Shown here: positions 25,492 to 34,947 of the stretch, piece after piece | How the letters are laid out: each line of letters opens with the position of its first letter | How positions within the stretch are numbered: position 1 is the first letter of the stretch | Assembly (NCBI RefSeq): GCF_019972295.1 | Contig: NZ_BLJA01000001.1 | Span: forward strand, 3,617,574 to 3,681,573 | DNA length: 64,000 nt | DNA from: Geobacter sp. AOG2 | Lineage (GTDB): Bacteria > Desulfobacterota > Desulfuromonadia > Geobacterales > Pseudopelobacteraceae | Direction of reading: 5' to 3' | Notes under the pieces: generated by a model | Seen by the model: the letters and a program-made list of their open reading frames with translations, nothing else | The model's database searches: none | Told to the model about the DNA's origin: nothing | Translations under genes and position numbers: made by a program

Positions 25492-26049
25492 TCATTTTCT
25501 CAGTCCGGCTTTGATTTTGGGTTTGCCGTTCTCCACCACCACCCGGAAGCTCAGATCGTCGGTTCCCAGCTTGCCCGTGAGGGTAGGCTTCTGCTTCTCA
25601 ATGGCAGCCCGGATTTGGTCGCGGCTGATGCCGTCCACCGGCAGGTTGCAGCTTTTGCGGGCCTCGCAGTATTCTCGGTAGACCCGTTCGATCTCGTTGT
25701 CGGGCCCCGGCCGCGCGGCCACGTTCCTTGCCGACGGGGCAACGCCGCGCTGCCTCTGGTGAAGGTCGCTGATGAAGCGATCTCGGGAGTATTTGCCCTC
25801 TTCCATAAGCCTGAGGATACGATTCCAGTGTTCGCGGTAGGTATTGAGACGGGCTACCAGGGTGGTAAATTTATGCTTGAGCATGGTGTTGTTGATGGGA
25901 GTACCGGTATGGCGCCGCACCGCCCTCTCTACCTCGGCGCGCAAGGGCAGCGGTTCCCGTTTTTCCAGGCCCGAAAAATACTGATCGTAGCGGAGGACGA
26001 GGTCGGCCAGCATTTGTTCAAGTGTTGCAAAATCCTCGGCAAGCCCCAT
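25492..26049 (-). CDS. Conserved hypothetical protein, MXAN_5187-like
   Basis: A 185-residue soluble, highly charged protein with no signal peptide. The segment LEKREPLPLRAEVERAV and the following helical TMLKHKFTTLVARLNTYREHW match what I recall of the C-terminal domain of proteins named after MXAN_5187 in Myxococcus and Geobacter; the function is unknown. Its stop is four bases from the mfd start, so the two are very likely co-transcribed. The family label is from memory of similar proteins and is moderately secure. Confidence 0.6.
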   Translation of the reverse strand: MGLAEDFATLEQMLADLVLRYDQYFSGLEKREPLPLRAEVERAVRRHTGTPINNTMLKHKFTTLVARLNTYREHWNRILRLMEEGKYSRDRFISDLHQRQRGVAPSARNVAARPGPDNEIERVYREYCEARKSCNLPVDGISRDQIRAAIEKQKPTLTGKLGTDDLSFRVVVENGKPKIKAGLRK

Positions 26050-26196
26050 TCAAAACCTCAATCTATGCCTTGTACGACCCACGGCGGGCAAATGCCCGGT
26101 GGGGCCATTCGGCAGCGATCCGAACCAAGCAAACAAAATATATGCAATCGTAGCGATATGTAAAGTGTTAATCGGCTGACCCGCAAACAAAATCTC

Positions 26197-26225
26197 TTGA
26201 CATATTACGAAGCTGGCTCTATTTT
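26197..26225 (+). promoter_or_regulatory. Sigma-70-like promoter
   Basis: TTGACA (26197-26202) and TATTTT (26220-26225) are separated by exactly 17 bases in an A/T-rich island, about 54 bases before the DUF299 gene. Confidence 0.6.
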
Positions 26226-26278
26226 AATTAGAAAAAACGTCCTTAAACTAATGAGACGAACGGGGCTGCGGCGAGATC

Positions 26279-27088
26279 ATGAAAACCATTTACGTTCTTT
26301 CCGACTCGACCGGCGAGACCGCCGAGCGGGTAATCAAGGCGGCTCTCTCCCAATTCTACGAAGAGGACGTCAAGGTCCATCGCCTGTTCCAGATCCGCTC
26401 CCAGAGCGATTTGCAGCAAGCTCTGGCGGTGGTGGTGCGCGATCCCGGGATGCTGGTCTATACCCTCGTGGACCCGCATCTTTCCGAGGCGGTTGAACGG
26501 GTTGCCGAGGAACATGGCCTGATCGTGGTCGACCTGCTCAGCAGTCTGATCTATAACATGTCGCGCTATCTGGGGGCTCCCTCGCGGGAGATTCCCGGAC
26601 TGTTGCACCGCATCGATACCGAGTACCACAAGCGGGTCGAGGCGGTGGATTTCACGGTTAAGCATGATGACGGCCAGGAGCCCCGTCACCTCTACAAGGC
26701 CGACCTGGTTCTGGTGGGGGTTTCCCGGTCGTCCAAGACCCCCCTTTCCATGTATCTGGCCCACAAAGGATACAAGGTGGCCAACGTGCCGCTGGTCAAG
26801 GGGATCGCCCCCCCGGAGGAGCTGTTTCAGATCGACCAGACCAAGATCGTGGGACTGGTCATCGATACCCGGCGTCTGGTGGAGATTCGCACCTCACGGC
26901 TGCTCAACATGCGGCAGAGCCCCCGCGGGAGTTATGCCGATTACCAGCAGGTTGAGGATGAAGTGGAGTACTGCAAGAGGCTGTACCGGCAGCACCCGGA
27001 CTGGATGACCATAGATGTGACCAACAAATCGGTGGAGGAGGCGGCATCCGAAATAATGCGCCGCATGGATGAGTTGTCCGCCTATTAG
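26279..27088 (+). CDS. DUF299 pyruvate,phosphate dikinase / PEP synthase regulator
   Basis: A 269-residue bifunctional serine/threonine kinase-phosphorylase of the PDRP/PSRP family. The N-terminus IYVLSDSTGETAERVIKAAL and the P-loop GVSRSSKTPLSMYLA (about residues 148-162) are diagnostic. These proteins inactivate PPDK or PEP synthase by ADP-dependent phosphorylation and reverse it with phosphate, controlling pyruvate-PEP interconversion. Sequence alone does not tell which target is used, so no symbol is given. The ribosome binding site is weak, but a good promoter lies upstream. Confidence 0.9.
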   Translation: MKTIYVLSDSTGETAERVIKAALSQFYEEDVKVHRLFQIRSQSDLQQALAVVVRDPGMLVYTLVDPHLSEAVERVAEEHGLIVVDLLSSLIYNMSRYLGAPSREIPGLLHRIDTEYHKRVEAVDFTVKHDDGQEPRHLYKADLVLVGVSRSSKTPLSMYLAHKGYKVANVPLVKGIAPPEELFQIDQTKIVGLVIDTRRLVEIRTSRLLNMRQSPRGSYADYQQVEDEVEYCKRLYRQHPDWMTIDVTNKSVEEAASEIMRRMDELSAY

Positions 27089-27155
27089 TTTCCCCATACA
27101 CACCTGTCGATTGATGCGCATGCTGGATCGAGACCTATAATGAAGGGGGTAGGAC

Positions 27156-27827
27156 ATGAAGATTCTCGTGGTTGAAGACGAAAAGAAGGTAGCCAGCTTC
27201 ATCAAACGTGGCCTTGAGGACGACAACTACAAGGTTACGGTGGCCTATGACGGTCTCGACGGCTTCAAGCAGGCCCGGGAAGGTGACTACAACCTGGTCA
27301 TCATGGATATGATGCTGCCCAAAAAGGACGGCATGACGGTGATCAAGGAATTGCGCGAGAGTGGGAACCGTGTGCCGGTCCTGATGCTGACCGCCCGGGA
27401 CAACATGGAGGATATTGTGTCCGGCCTTGATGCCGGTTCCGACGACTACCTCACCAAGCCGTTCGCCTTTGCCGAACTGCTGGCGCGCGTCCGTGCGCTC
27501 CTGCGAAGGGGGGAGTTGGACCGGGGCGCCGAGATCCGCTTCGCCGACCTGCGGCTCGACCCGGTAAGCCACAAGGTGTGGCGCGGCAGCAAGGAGATCG
27601 AGCTGACGTCCAAGGAATACGGCCTGCTGGAGTACCTGATGCGCAATCCCAATACCGTCCTCTCCCGGGCCATGATCGCCGAACACGTATGGGACTACGC
27701 CTTTGACAGCTTTACGAACATCATTGACGTGTATGTCAATTACTTGCGTAAGAAGATCGACAAGGACTACCCCGCCAAACTGATCCATACCGTCCGTGGA
27801 CAGGGGTATATTCTGCGGGAGGCTTAG
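27156..27827 (+). CDS. OmpR-family response regulator (orphan)
   Basis: A 223-residue two-domain regulator: a receiver with acidic pair ED (residues 7-8), phospho-acceptor Asp51 (IMDMMLPKKDG) and Lys in LTKPFAF, then a winged-helix DNA-binding domain (LTSKEYGLLEYLMRNPNTVLSR, RKKIDKDYPAKLIHTVRGQGYIL). It will bind DNA as a phosphorylated dimer. No sensor kinase gene follows; an HtrA protease comes next on the same strand, as in some envelope-stress loci, so a role in envelope stress is an inference from position. Confidence 0.9.
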   Translation: MKILVVEDEKKVASFIKRGLEDDNYKVTVAYDGLDGFKQAREGDYNLVIMDMMLPKKDGMTVIKELRESGNRVPVLMLTARDNMEDIVSGLDAGSDDYLTKPFAFAELLARVRALLRRGELDRGAEIRFADLRLDPVSHKVWRGSKEIELTSKEYGLLEYLMRNPNTVLSRAMIAEHVWDYAFDSFTNIIDVYVNYLRKKIDKDYPAKLIHTVRGQGYILREA

Positions 27828-27952
27828 GGAAACTTGATTTTTGCCGGTTGATGGATTACTTTTTTAGAAAACGGGTCAAGGGCGGCGTCGCGGCTGGTAA
27901 TGCGATCCGCCCTTCTCGGTTCATCAATCAGTGATTTCAGGGAGGTCAGCAC

Positions 27953-29371
27953 ATGTCCACATCATTCGTGTCCACTGTCCGTTGTCTGGTCGTCGGTATG
28001 ATTGCCACCCTTGCACTACCGGTCATATCGATTGCCAAGCCGATTAGCCCCGATTTCGTCGAGCTGGCGAAACGGCTCAAACCAACCGTCGTCAACATAC
28101 GGACCACCAAAAACATCAAACCGCGGCAACGGGCGCAACACCCCCAGTTCCAGCAGAATCCTTTCAACAACTTCTTCGACGACTTCTTTGGCCGCTATTT
28201 TGATGAAATGCCGCAACAGAGGCCGCGTCGCGAACAGGCTTTGGGTACCGGTTTCATCATCAGCGCCGAAGGGTACATCCTGACCAACAACCATGTAGTC
28301 AAGGGCGCCGATGAGGTGATGGTCAAGCTCTCCGACGGCAGAGAGGTCAAGGGGGAGATCAAGGGGAGCGACGAAAAACTCGACCTGGCCTTGGTCAAGA
28401 TCAGCGAAAAGGAGAAATTGCCGGTTGCCGAACTGGGGGACAGCGATAGGTTGGAGGTTGGTGAATGGGTTATGGCCATCGGCAATCCCTTTGGTCTGGC
28501 CCAGACCGTCACGGCCGGGATCGTCAGCGCCAAGGGGCGCGTGATCGGCAGCGGACCTTACGACGACTACATCCAGACCGACGCCTCCATCAACCCGGGC
28601 AACTCCGGTGGGCCGCTCTTTAATGCCGAGGGCCAGGTGATCGGCATCAATACTGCCATCATCTCCGGTGGGCAGGGCATCGGGTTTGCCATTCCCATCA
28701 ACATGGCAAAGGACGTGGTGGCCCAACTGCGCGACAAAGGCAAGGTTACCAGGGGCTACCTGGGGGTTCGCTTCCAACCGTTGACCGCCGATCTGGCCAA
28801 GTCCTTCGGCCTTGATTCCGATAAGGGAGCGCTGGTCGCCAACGTGGAGAAAGATGGTCCGGCCGAGAAGGCGGGCCTCAAGGCGGGCGACATCATCCTG
28901 GAATACGACGGCAAACCGATCAACGAGGGGAATGAACTACCCCGCTATGTGGCGGTCACCCCCATCGACAAGAAGGTCAAACTGGTGATCTTCCGCGACG
29001 GCAAGAAGCAGGAGGTGACGGTGGCCATAGCCCGGCTGAAGGACGGCGGAACCCTGGCCAACACAGACGATTTCACTGAGAGTGCAACCATGGGCATTGC
29101 GGTGCAGGAGCTTACCAAGGAGTTGGCCTCCCGCCTGGGGATCAGGGATACCAAGGGCCTGATCGTCAGCGAGGTGAAACCGGGCTCACCCGCCGAAGAG
29201 GTGGGGATCACCGCCGGCGACCTGATCATAGAGATCAACGGGCAGCGGCCGGATACACTGGAAAAATATAATGCCGCGGCCGCCAAGCTTAAGAAGGGCG
29301 ACGTGGCCCGCCTGCTCCTGAAACGCCCCGACGGCGCGATCTACTACGTGGCCGTGAAGATCGACCAATAA
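27953..29371 (+). CDS. htrA: HtrA/Deg-family periplasmic serine protease
   Basis: A 472-residue exported protease-chaperone. A signal peptide (about 1-28) is followed by a trypsin-like domain with catalytic His114 (TNNHVV), Asp144 (LDLAL) and Ser218 (GNSGGP), then two PDZ domains (about 270-360 with GYLGVRFQPL, and 375-465 with GSPAEEVGITAGDLIIEING). The LA-loop Q/R-rich stretch before the protease domain is typical of DegP/DegQ. It degrades or refolds damaged envelope proteins. The start follows GGGAGG. A terminator lies seven bases downstream. Confidence 0.93.
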   Translation: MSTSFVSTVRCLVVGMIATLALPVISIAKPISPDFVELAKRLKPTVVNIRTTKNIKPRQRAQHPQFQQNPFNNFFDDFFGRYFDEMPQQRPRREQALGTGFIISAEGYILTNNHVVKGADEVMVKLSDGREVKGEIKGSDEKLDLALVKISEKEKLPVAELGDSDRLEVGEWVMAIGNPFGLAQTVTAGIVSAKGRVIGSGPYDDYIQTDASINPGNSGGPLFNAEGQVIGINTAIISGGQGIGFAIPINMAKDVVAQLRDKGKVTRGYLGVRFQPLTADLAKSFGLDSDKGALVANVEKDGPAEKAGLKAGDIILEYDGKPINEGNELPRYVAVTPIDKKVKLVIFRDGKKQEVTVAIARLKDGGTLANTDDFTESATMGIAVQELTKELASRLGIRDTKGLIVSEVKPGSPAEEVGITAGDLIIEINGQRPDTLEKYNAAAAKLKKGDVARLLLKRPDGAIYYVAVKIDQ

Positions 29372-29377
29372 CCAGAG

Positions 29378-29405
29378 AGGGCGGGTGCATAACCCGCCCT
29401 TCTTC
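29378..29405 (+). terminator. Terminator after htrA
   Basis: AGGGCGGGT (29378-29386) pairs with ACCCGCCCT (29392-29400), followed by TCTTC-rich sequence. It lies between htrA and the start of the next gene at 29424, so some read-through into the ferredoxin protein is possible. Confidence 0.7.
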
Positions 29406-29423
29406 TTTCTGCCCGGAGGCTCC

Positions 29424-30398
29424 ATGCCCGCTCGTTATGTTCAGCCGTTGCGCATCCTGATCCAGTTCTGCTTCCTCGTCTTCATGCTCTGGCTTGGGTT
29501 TCGTTTCTATCAATTTGTCAGCTACCTCCGTTTTGACGGCACAACCACCCACGTGGCGCGTCCCGACGGCATCGAGGGCTTTCTGCCTATTTCCGGGCTC
29601 CTGGGGTTGGCCGGCTGGCTCAAGGGGCTCGGCATCAACCCGGTCCATCCGGCAGCGGTGGTGATTTTCCTGGCCGTACTGGCGGTGTCCCTGCTGCTGC
29701 GGCGTTCCTTCTGCTCGTGGATCTGTCCGGTGGCGACCATCTCGGAATGCTCCTGGAAGGCTGGGTTCAAAGTCGTTAAGCGCAACTATCGTCTTCCCCG
29801 CTGGCCGGATGTGATCCTGCGCGGCCTGAAGTACCTGTTGATGGCCTTTTTCATCTATACCGTCGCGATCGGCATGTCGGCCGGTGCGCTACGTGATTTC
29901 ATCGTCTCCGATTACCACAAGGTTGCCGATGTACGCCTTTTGGACTTCTTCCTGCACCTCTCACCCACGGCCCTGGGGATCATCATCTTCCTGGTGGCAG
30001 TCTCCGTAGTTCTGCGCAACCCTTTCTGCCGCTACCTTTGCCCTTACGGTGCCCTGTTGGGGCTCACGGCCCTGCTCTCGCCGGTCCGGGTTACCCGCGA
30101 CAGCGACCGATGTGTCTCCTGCGGAGCCTGCAGCCAAGTCTGCCCCACCTATATCGACGTCATGCACAAGCGGAGCGTGAATTCTCCCGAATGTATCGGC
30201 TGCTGGCGCTGCGTCAGCCACTGTCGGGTGGATGGAGCCCTTTCCATGCGAGCCGCAGGCAGGTTTGTCATCCCCGGCGTCCTCTTCGCCCTCATGGTGG
30301 TGCTGATCTTCTGGGGGGGGACGCTGGTGGGCAGGTTCACCGGCCACTGGCACACGGCGCTGGATGCCGCCGAGTACGGCAGGCTGCTGAGCAGGTAG
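29424..30398 (+). CDS. NapH-like polyferredoxin membrane protein
   Basis: A 324-residue membrane protein with about five hydrophobic segments, two CxxxCP motifs typical of NapH/NosR/CcoG proteins (CSWICPVATISE and CRYLCPYGALLG), and two ferredoxin-type cluster motifs (CVSCGACSQVCP, CIGCWRCVSHC) near residue 235-275. Such proteins move electrons across the membrane from quinol to periplasmic or cytoplasmic acceptors. No nap, nos or cco gene is nearby, so the partner is unknown. The ATG after GGAGG was chosen over an earlier in-frame ATG at 29385 that lies inside the terminator hairpin. The last helix is followed by a short periplasmic tail. Confidence 0.75.
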   Translation: MPARYVQPLRILIQFCFLVFMLWLGFRFYQFVSYLRFDGTTTHVARPDGIEGFLPISGLLGLAGWLKGLGINPVHPAAVVIFLAVLAVSLLLRRSFCSWICPVATISECSWKAGFKVVKRNYRLPRWPDVILRGLKYLLMAFFIYTVAIGMSAGALRDFIVSDYHKVADVRLLDFFLHLSPTALGIIIFLVAVSVVLRNPFCRYLCPYGALLGLTALLSPVRVTRDSDRCVSCGACSQVCPTYIDVMHKRSVNSPECIGCWRCVSHCRVDGALSMRAAGRFVIPGVLFALMVVLIFWGGTLVGRFTGHWHTALDAAEYGRLLSR

Positions 30399-30414
30399 GG
30401 AATGATGGGTTTTT

Positions 30415-30476
30415 GGAACTTATGGAACTAATGGGAAGGGGCCTATAAGTCCCATTGGTCTCATAGGTCCCATAAT
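30415..30476. repeat. TATGGGAC-family palindromic repeat, copy 1
   Basis: An imperfect palindrome. The left arm carries TTATGGAACTAATGGGA and the right arm, read in reverse complement, TTATGGGACCTATGAGACC; both are built from units like TATGGGAC. It lies between the NapH-like gene and rdgC. Related copies occur at 48152 and at the window end. Confidence 0.6.
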
Positions 30477-30550
30477 CGTGGCGCAACCCATGAAAATATG
30501 TCATACTAACCAGCTGTTCAAGATATCATCCGAAAGGAAGCACCTGCAAC

Positions 30551-31720
30551 ATGGGAGTCTACGCCAACACCGTCAGCATCACCCAGTACACCATAACCGG
30601 CGACCTGCCGAAGAACGATCAGTTCCAGTGGTTTTCAGAAAAACTGTCCGCCCGGGGGTTCCAGTCCATCGAAAACTCCGCCGAGGAGTCCTCCGAGGGA
30701 TGGACCCTGGTGGACCATCCCGATGACGCCGCTTTCGAGGCGCCATCCGATTTCTGGCGTGACAACTACCTGGTCTTCTCCCTGCGCCGCGACCAGCGCA
30801 AGGTGCCGACCGCCCTGCTCAAATCCCACACCGGCCGGGAGGAGGGGGCATTCCTGGCCCAACACCCCAACCTGCGCCGGGCGCCCAAAAAGAAGCGGGA
30901 GGAGATCAAGGAGCAGGTGCAGTTGCGTCTTTTGACCAAGTCCCTGCCGGTCCCCTCAAGCGTGGACGTGGTCTGGGACCAGAGGAACGGCATACTGACC
31001 CTGTTCAGCCTGGGAACCAAGGTTCTGGAACGCTTCGAGGATATCTTCCGCAAGACCTTCGAGGGGCTCAGCCCGGTGATCATCCACCCCTTTGCCCGGG
31101 CCAGGATGTTGGTGGAGGGGCCGATGCTGGACAAACTGGAGGCCGCCAACCTGGCCGGGTCGGACGCGGTGGCGGCCCAGATCCGCGACAACCAGTGGTT
31201 GGGATGGGATTTCCTTCTCTGGCTCCTCCAACGTGGGGTGAACGGAGAAGGAGAGTTCAACGTCAGCCGACCGGGCCATTTCGCCAACGGCGAGCGCTTT
31301 TCGGCCTGGATCGACGACCGTATCCAGTTTCAGGGGGGGAGCGAGGAAGGGAGCATCCAGAAGGTCTCCGTCTCCGGTTCCCAGGATAGTTATCTGGAGG
31401 CCATCTCGGCCCTCAAGGGCGGGAAACGAATCACCAGCGCCACTATCTGCATGGAGAAGGACGAAAACCCCTGGAAATTGACCCTCAAGGGGGAGACCTT
31501 CGGTTTTGCCTCCCTCAAATGCCCCCAGGTACGCATCGAGAAGGACGCCACCGTGGATCAGATGAGCGAGCGGGAGGCGGTCTTCTACGAGCGCATGTTC
31601 CTGTTGGAGCAAGGCGTCCAGCTCTTCGACAGCCTGTTCGCCGCATTCCTGAACGAGCGCTTAAACGATGCCTGGGGGACGCGTCTCCAGGCCATCCAGG
31701 CCTGGCTGGACGGAAAGTAG
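30551..31720 (+). CDS. rdgC: RdgC-family recombination-associated protein
   Basis: A 389-residue soluble protein with the RdgC pattern: N-terminal strand YTITGDL, long alpha/beta arms, the VWDQRNGILTLFSLGTKVLERFEDIF segment and a C-terminal helical region. RdgC forms a ring dimer around DNA and restrains RecA. E. coli RdgC is about 300 residues; this version is some 80 longer. The ribosome binding site AAGGAAG lies a little far from the ATG. It is followed three bases later by obg, so the three genes rdgC-obg-proB form one operon. Confidence 0.75.
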   Translation: MGVYANTVSITQYTITGDLPKNDQFQWFSEKLSARGFQSIENSAEESSEGWTLVDHPDDAAFEAPSDFWRDNYLVFSLRRDQRKVPTALLKSHTGREEGAFLAQHPNLRRAPKKKREEIKEQVQLRLLTKSLPVPSSVDVVWDQRNGILTLFSLGTKVLERFEDIFRKTFEGLSPVIIHPFARARMLVEGPMLDKLEAANLAGSDAVAAQIRDNQWLGWDFLLWLLQRGVNGEGEFNVSRPGHFANGERFSAWIDDRIQFQGGSEEGSIQKVSVSGSQDSYLEAISALKGGKRITSATICMEKDENPWKLTLKGETFGFASLKCPQVRIEKDATVDQMSEREAVFYERMFLLEQGVQLFDSLFAAFLNERLNDAWGTRLQAIQAWLDGK

Positions 31721-31723
31721 CCT

Positions 31724-32731
31724 ATGAAATTCATTGATGAAGTAACCCTGTTCACCGCCTCCGGCCATGGCGGCGCCGGTTGTGTCGCCTTCCGTCACGA
31801 GAAGTTCATCGAGTTTGGTGGCCCCAGTGGCGGCGACGGCGGCAAGGGAGGGGATGTGATCTTCGTGGCCACATCCGGCCTCTCCACCCTGCTGGAACTG
31901 CGCCACCGCCCGCACCAGAAGGCCGAGAAGGGACACAACGGCATGGGCAAAAACCGCCACGGCGCCGGCGGGGAGGACTTGGTCATCAAGGTGCCGGTGG
32001 GCACGGTCATCAAGGACGCCGAAACCGACGAACAGTTGACCGATCTGACCGAGGACGGCCAACGGGTGGTGCTGCTCAAGGGGGGGCGGGGAGGGCAGGG
32101 GAACGCTCGCTTTGCCACTGCCACCAATAAGGCGCCCAAATTCGCCCAACCGGGGGAAGAGGGGGAGGAACGCAAGCTGCGGCTGGAACTGAAGCTCATG
32201 GCTGACGTGGGGCTGTTGGGCCTGCCCAATGCGGGCAAATCGTCGCTCATCAGCAAGATTTCCGCCGCCCGCCCCAAGATCGCCGACTATCCCTTCACCA
32301 CCATGGTCCCCAGCCTGGGCGTGGTGGAATACAAGAATTACCGTTCCTTCGTGGTGGCCGATATTCCCGGCATCATCGAGGGGGCCCACGCCGGCGCCGG
32401 TCTGGGGCACCGTTTCCTCAAGCACCTGGAACGCTCCGGCATCCTGCTGCACCTGGTGGATATCTCCTGGATGCCGGACCGGGACCCCCTGGAAGAGTAT
32501 GAGGCGGTCTGCCGCGAACTGGCCCTGTTCAGCCCCGAATTGGGCGCAAAGGAACAGGTGGTGGTGATCACAAAGACCGACCTGCCCCAGACCCAAGAGC
32601 GGCTCGCCGAGATCAAGAACTGGTTCGAGGATCGAAAGATCAAGGTATTCCCCATCTCATCCGCCACCGGTGAAGGGGTCGAGGCGCTTCTGGACGAGAT
32701 CGCCCGGCGCTTGTGGGCTACTAAGGAATAG
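31724..32731 (+). CDS. obgE: GTPase Obg/CgtA
   Basis: A 335-residue ribosome-associated GTPase. The glycine-rich Obg domain fills residues 1-158 ([32 protein letters not shown]), then the G domain with G1 [11 protein letters not shown] near 165, G3 [19 protein letters not shown] and G4 TKTDLP. Obg takes part in 50S assembly and (p)ppGpp response. The length is normal; the C-terminal extension found in some species is absent. It begins three bases after rdgC and ends two bases before proB. rpmA-rplU, its frequent neighbours, are not here. Confidence 0.95.
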   Translation: MKFIDEVTLFTASGHGGAGCVAFRHEKFIEFGGPSGGDGGKGGDVIFVATSGLSTLLELRHRPHQKAEKGHNGMGKNRHGAGGEDLVIKVPVGTVIKDAETDEQLTDLTEDGQRVVLLKGGRGGQGNARFATATNKAPKFAQPGEEGEERKLRLELKLMADVGLLGLPNAGKSSLISKISAARPKIADYPFTTMVPSLGVVEYKNYRSFVVADIPGIIEGAHAGAGLGHRFLKHLERSGILLHLVDISWMPDRDPLEEYEAVCRELALFSPELGAKEQVVVITKTDLPQTQERLAEIKNWFEDRKIKVFPISSATGEGVEALLDEIARRLWATKE

Positions 32732-32733
32732 GG

Positions 32734-33855
32734 ATGCGTAAAGAGATATTGAAATCCGTGAAGCGGGTGGTGATCAAGATCGGCAGCAGGGTGCTGACCG
32801 ACGGTGACGGCGCCCTGGATCTGGCGGTCATCGGGCGGATCTGTAGCGACATCGCCGCCCTGCAGGCCCTGCACCTTCAGGTCGTCGTCGTATCGTCCGG
32901 CGCCATCGCCGCCGGCAGGAGCGAGCTGGGCCTGACGGAAAAGCCCCGGACCATCCCCCAGAAACAGGCTGCGGCGGCCATCGGCCAGTCGCGCCTCATG
33001 CGGGCCTATGAAGAGGCCTTGAGCCCCCACGGCCTCAAGGCGGCCCAGGTACTCCTGACCAGCGAGGACCTGGTCAACCGGCAGCGCTTCCTCAACGCCC
33101 GGGCCACCCTGAACGCCCTGTTGGGTTTCGGCATCATCCCGGTGATCAACGAGAACGACACCGTGGTGGTGGACGAGATAAAGTTTGGGGACAACGACAA
33201 CCTGTCGGCCCTGGTCACCAACGTGGCCGAGGCCAATCTGCTGCTGATCCTGACCGATATCGAAGGGTTCTACAGCGCCGACCCCCACCGGGACCCGGAC
33301 GCCCGGCTGATACCGTTGGTGAAGGGTATCAGCCGTGATGTGGAGCGGGCCGCAGGGGGGGCCGGGTCCAAGGTCGGCACCGGCGGCATGGCCACCAAGG
33401 TGGCGGCTGCCAAGAAGGCTGGCAAGAACGGCGTGCCGACCATCATGGTTGACGGCAAGCGCGCCGGGATCATCGCTGCGGCCCTGGCTGGCGCCGAGGT
33501 GGGCACCCTGTTCCTCCCTGCCGGAGAGGGGCTCAATCGCCGCAAACATTGGATTGCCTACACCCTCAAGCCGTCCGGCCGGGTGGTGGTGGATGAAGGT
33601 GCGCGGGAGGTGTTGCAGAAACGGGGCAAGAGCCTTCTGCCGTCAGGGGTTGTGCGGGTCGAGGGGCGTTTCGAGCGGGGAGGGTGCGTGCGGGTCTGCG
33701 GGCCGGACGGTGTGGAGTTCGCCCGGGGCCTGTCGGATTATTCCAGCGTCGAGGCGGCTCAACTGGTGGGCAAAAAGAGTAGCGAGATCGACGATGTCCT
33801 GGGGTATCATTACGGGGACGTGATCATCCACCGGGACAACCTAGTGGTTTTGTAA
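32734..33855 (+). CDS. proB: Glutamate 5-kinase (with PUA domain)
   Basis: A 373-residue enzyme for the first step of proline synthesis. Residues 1-260 form the amino-acid kinase fold ([77 protein letters not shown]) and residues 275-373 the C-terminal PUA domain. It phosphorylates L-glutamate with ATP and is normally inhibited by proline. proA is not in the window. It is the last gene of the rdgC-obg-proB unit. Confidence 0.95.
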   Translation: MRKEILKSVKRVVIKIGSRVLTDGDGALDLAVIGRICSDIAALQALHLQVVVVSSGAIAAGRSELGLTEKPRTIPQKQAAAAIGQSRLMRAYEEALSPHGLKAAQVLLTSEDLVNRQRFLNARATLNALLGFGIIPVINENDTVVVDEIKFGDNDNLSALVTNVAEANLLLILTDIEGFYSADPHRDPDARLIPLVKGISRDVERAAGGAGSKVGTGGMATKVAAAKKAGKNGVPTIMVDGKRAGIIAAALAGAEVGTLFLPAGEGLNRRKHWIAYTLKPSGRVVVDEGAREVLQKRGKSLLPSGVVRVEGRFERGGCVRVCGPDGVEFARGLSDYSSVEAAQLVGKKSSEIDDVLGYHYGDVIIHRDNLVVL

Positions 33856-33890
33856 CTCCCCATTACCGCTATCGTCGCATCAGGAACCCC

Positions 33891-34487
33891 ATGGCCGCTT
33901 TCCCTTTGTCCGAACAGATTTTCCACTTGGTCCCGTCCCCATCCGTCATGCTGTCGGTGCTGAAGCTCTTCGTCATACCCGTAGGTGGCGGAATCCCTGC
34001 CGGCGTCATGCTCGCCAGCGCCAAGGGGTTGGCCTGGCCCATCACCACGCTGCTCTACCTGGTTTCGGATCTTGCCCTGGCCCTTGCCTTTGAACCGGTC
34101 CTCCGGTTGCTCGCACTCGTGTGCGGCAAGATCCCCCTGTTAGCCCGCTTCGGCAACGTTTTAAAGGCCGCAACGGCCCGCAGCGCGGCGCATTTCGGCG
34201 GCCCCGGCGCAGGCCCCGTCACGCTCGTCATGATCGCCTTTGGCGTCGATCCCATGACCGGGCGCGCCTCGGCGCTCGCCGCCGGTCACGGATTCCTCGC
34301 CGGCTGGGCTTTCGCCATCGCCGGGGACATGCTCTATTTCGCCGTCATTGCGCTTACGACCCTGCGTCTTAACTCCTACTTTCACGACCCCAACACGACC
34401 ATGCTGATCGTCCTTGGCGCCATGTTCGTCGTGCCCATGTTGGTACGCCGTTTTCGGCCCGCACGAGTACCCATTCAAGGGGTCTGA
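33891..34487 (+). CDS. Uncharacterised integral membrane protein
   Basis: A 198-residue protein with about five hydrophobic helices and a GGPGAGPVTLVMIAFGVDPMTGR loop. I do not recognise the family; weak resemblance to small membrane transport proteins is not enough to name it. It follows proB by 35 bases and has ordinary codon usage, so it is likely real. The gene converges on the 34592 membrane protein with about 100 intergenic bases. Confidence 0.6.
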   Translation: MAAFPLSEQIFHLVPSPSVMLSVLKLFVIPVGGGIPAGVMLASAKGLAWPITTLLYLVSDLALALAFEPVLRLLALVCGKIPLLARFGNVLKAATARSAAHFGGPGAGPVTLVMIAFGVDPMTGRASALAAGHGFLAGWAFAIAGDMLYFAVIALTTLRLNSYFHDPNTTMLIVLGAMFVVPMLVRRFRPARVPIQGV

Positions 34488-34591
34488 ACCAGAATACTTC
34501 GGTTCAACATTCGGAGCAATACTACAATTAATTGTTTTCGGCAAGGCTACAGTTGCATTCCGCCCCCGCCCCCCACAAGACACCATCCGGG

Positions 34592-34927
34592 TCAGATGCA
34601 TCCACTAGGGGGGGAATTGCCGCCATGAAATTTTCCAAAATGGCGCGCCGAATAAAGGGCGATCAGGAAGGCGCCCATTCCCATGGCAATAACATCCGTG
34701 GTTGCATAGAGGTCGAAAGCCCCAACGTGGAAAATAAGAAGATACGCCGCCATCATGTTAAAGAAGCCCCAGACGACATTAACCGTGGATGACGAAAGCC
34801 CTACACCGGACGGCTTTGCGAAAGGACTTTGAAAAGAACGTCCCATCATGCCGCAGACAGTATGCGGAATGGCGTTGGCGAGGAAAGCACCGCCGAAAAA
34901 ATACGCGATAGGGTTTGCCCAGTTCAT
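34592..34927 (-). CDS. Small membrane protein of the marR operon
   Basis: A 111-residue protein with three hydrophobic stretches (IAYFFGGAFLANAIPHTVCG, NVVWGFFNMMAAYLLIFHV, DVIAMGMGAFLIALYSARHF). I do not know the family. GGGAGGGACT precedes the ATG at good spacing. It is the last of four minus-strand genes under the marR promoter, 20 bases after the isochorismatase-like gene, which suggests a role alongside the transporter. Confidence 0.65.
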   Translation of the reverse strand: MNWANPIAYFFGGAFLANAIPHTVCGMMGRSFQSPFAKPSGVGLSSSTVNVVWGFFNMMAAYLLIFHVGAFDLYATTDVIAMGMGAFLIALYSARHFGKFHGGNSPPSGCI

Positions 34928-34947
34928 GTTGAGTCCCTCCCAGTTGG

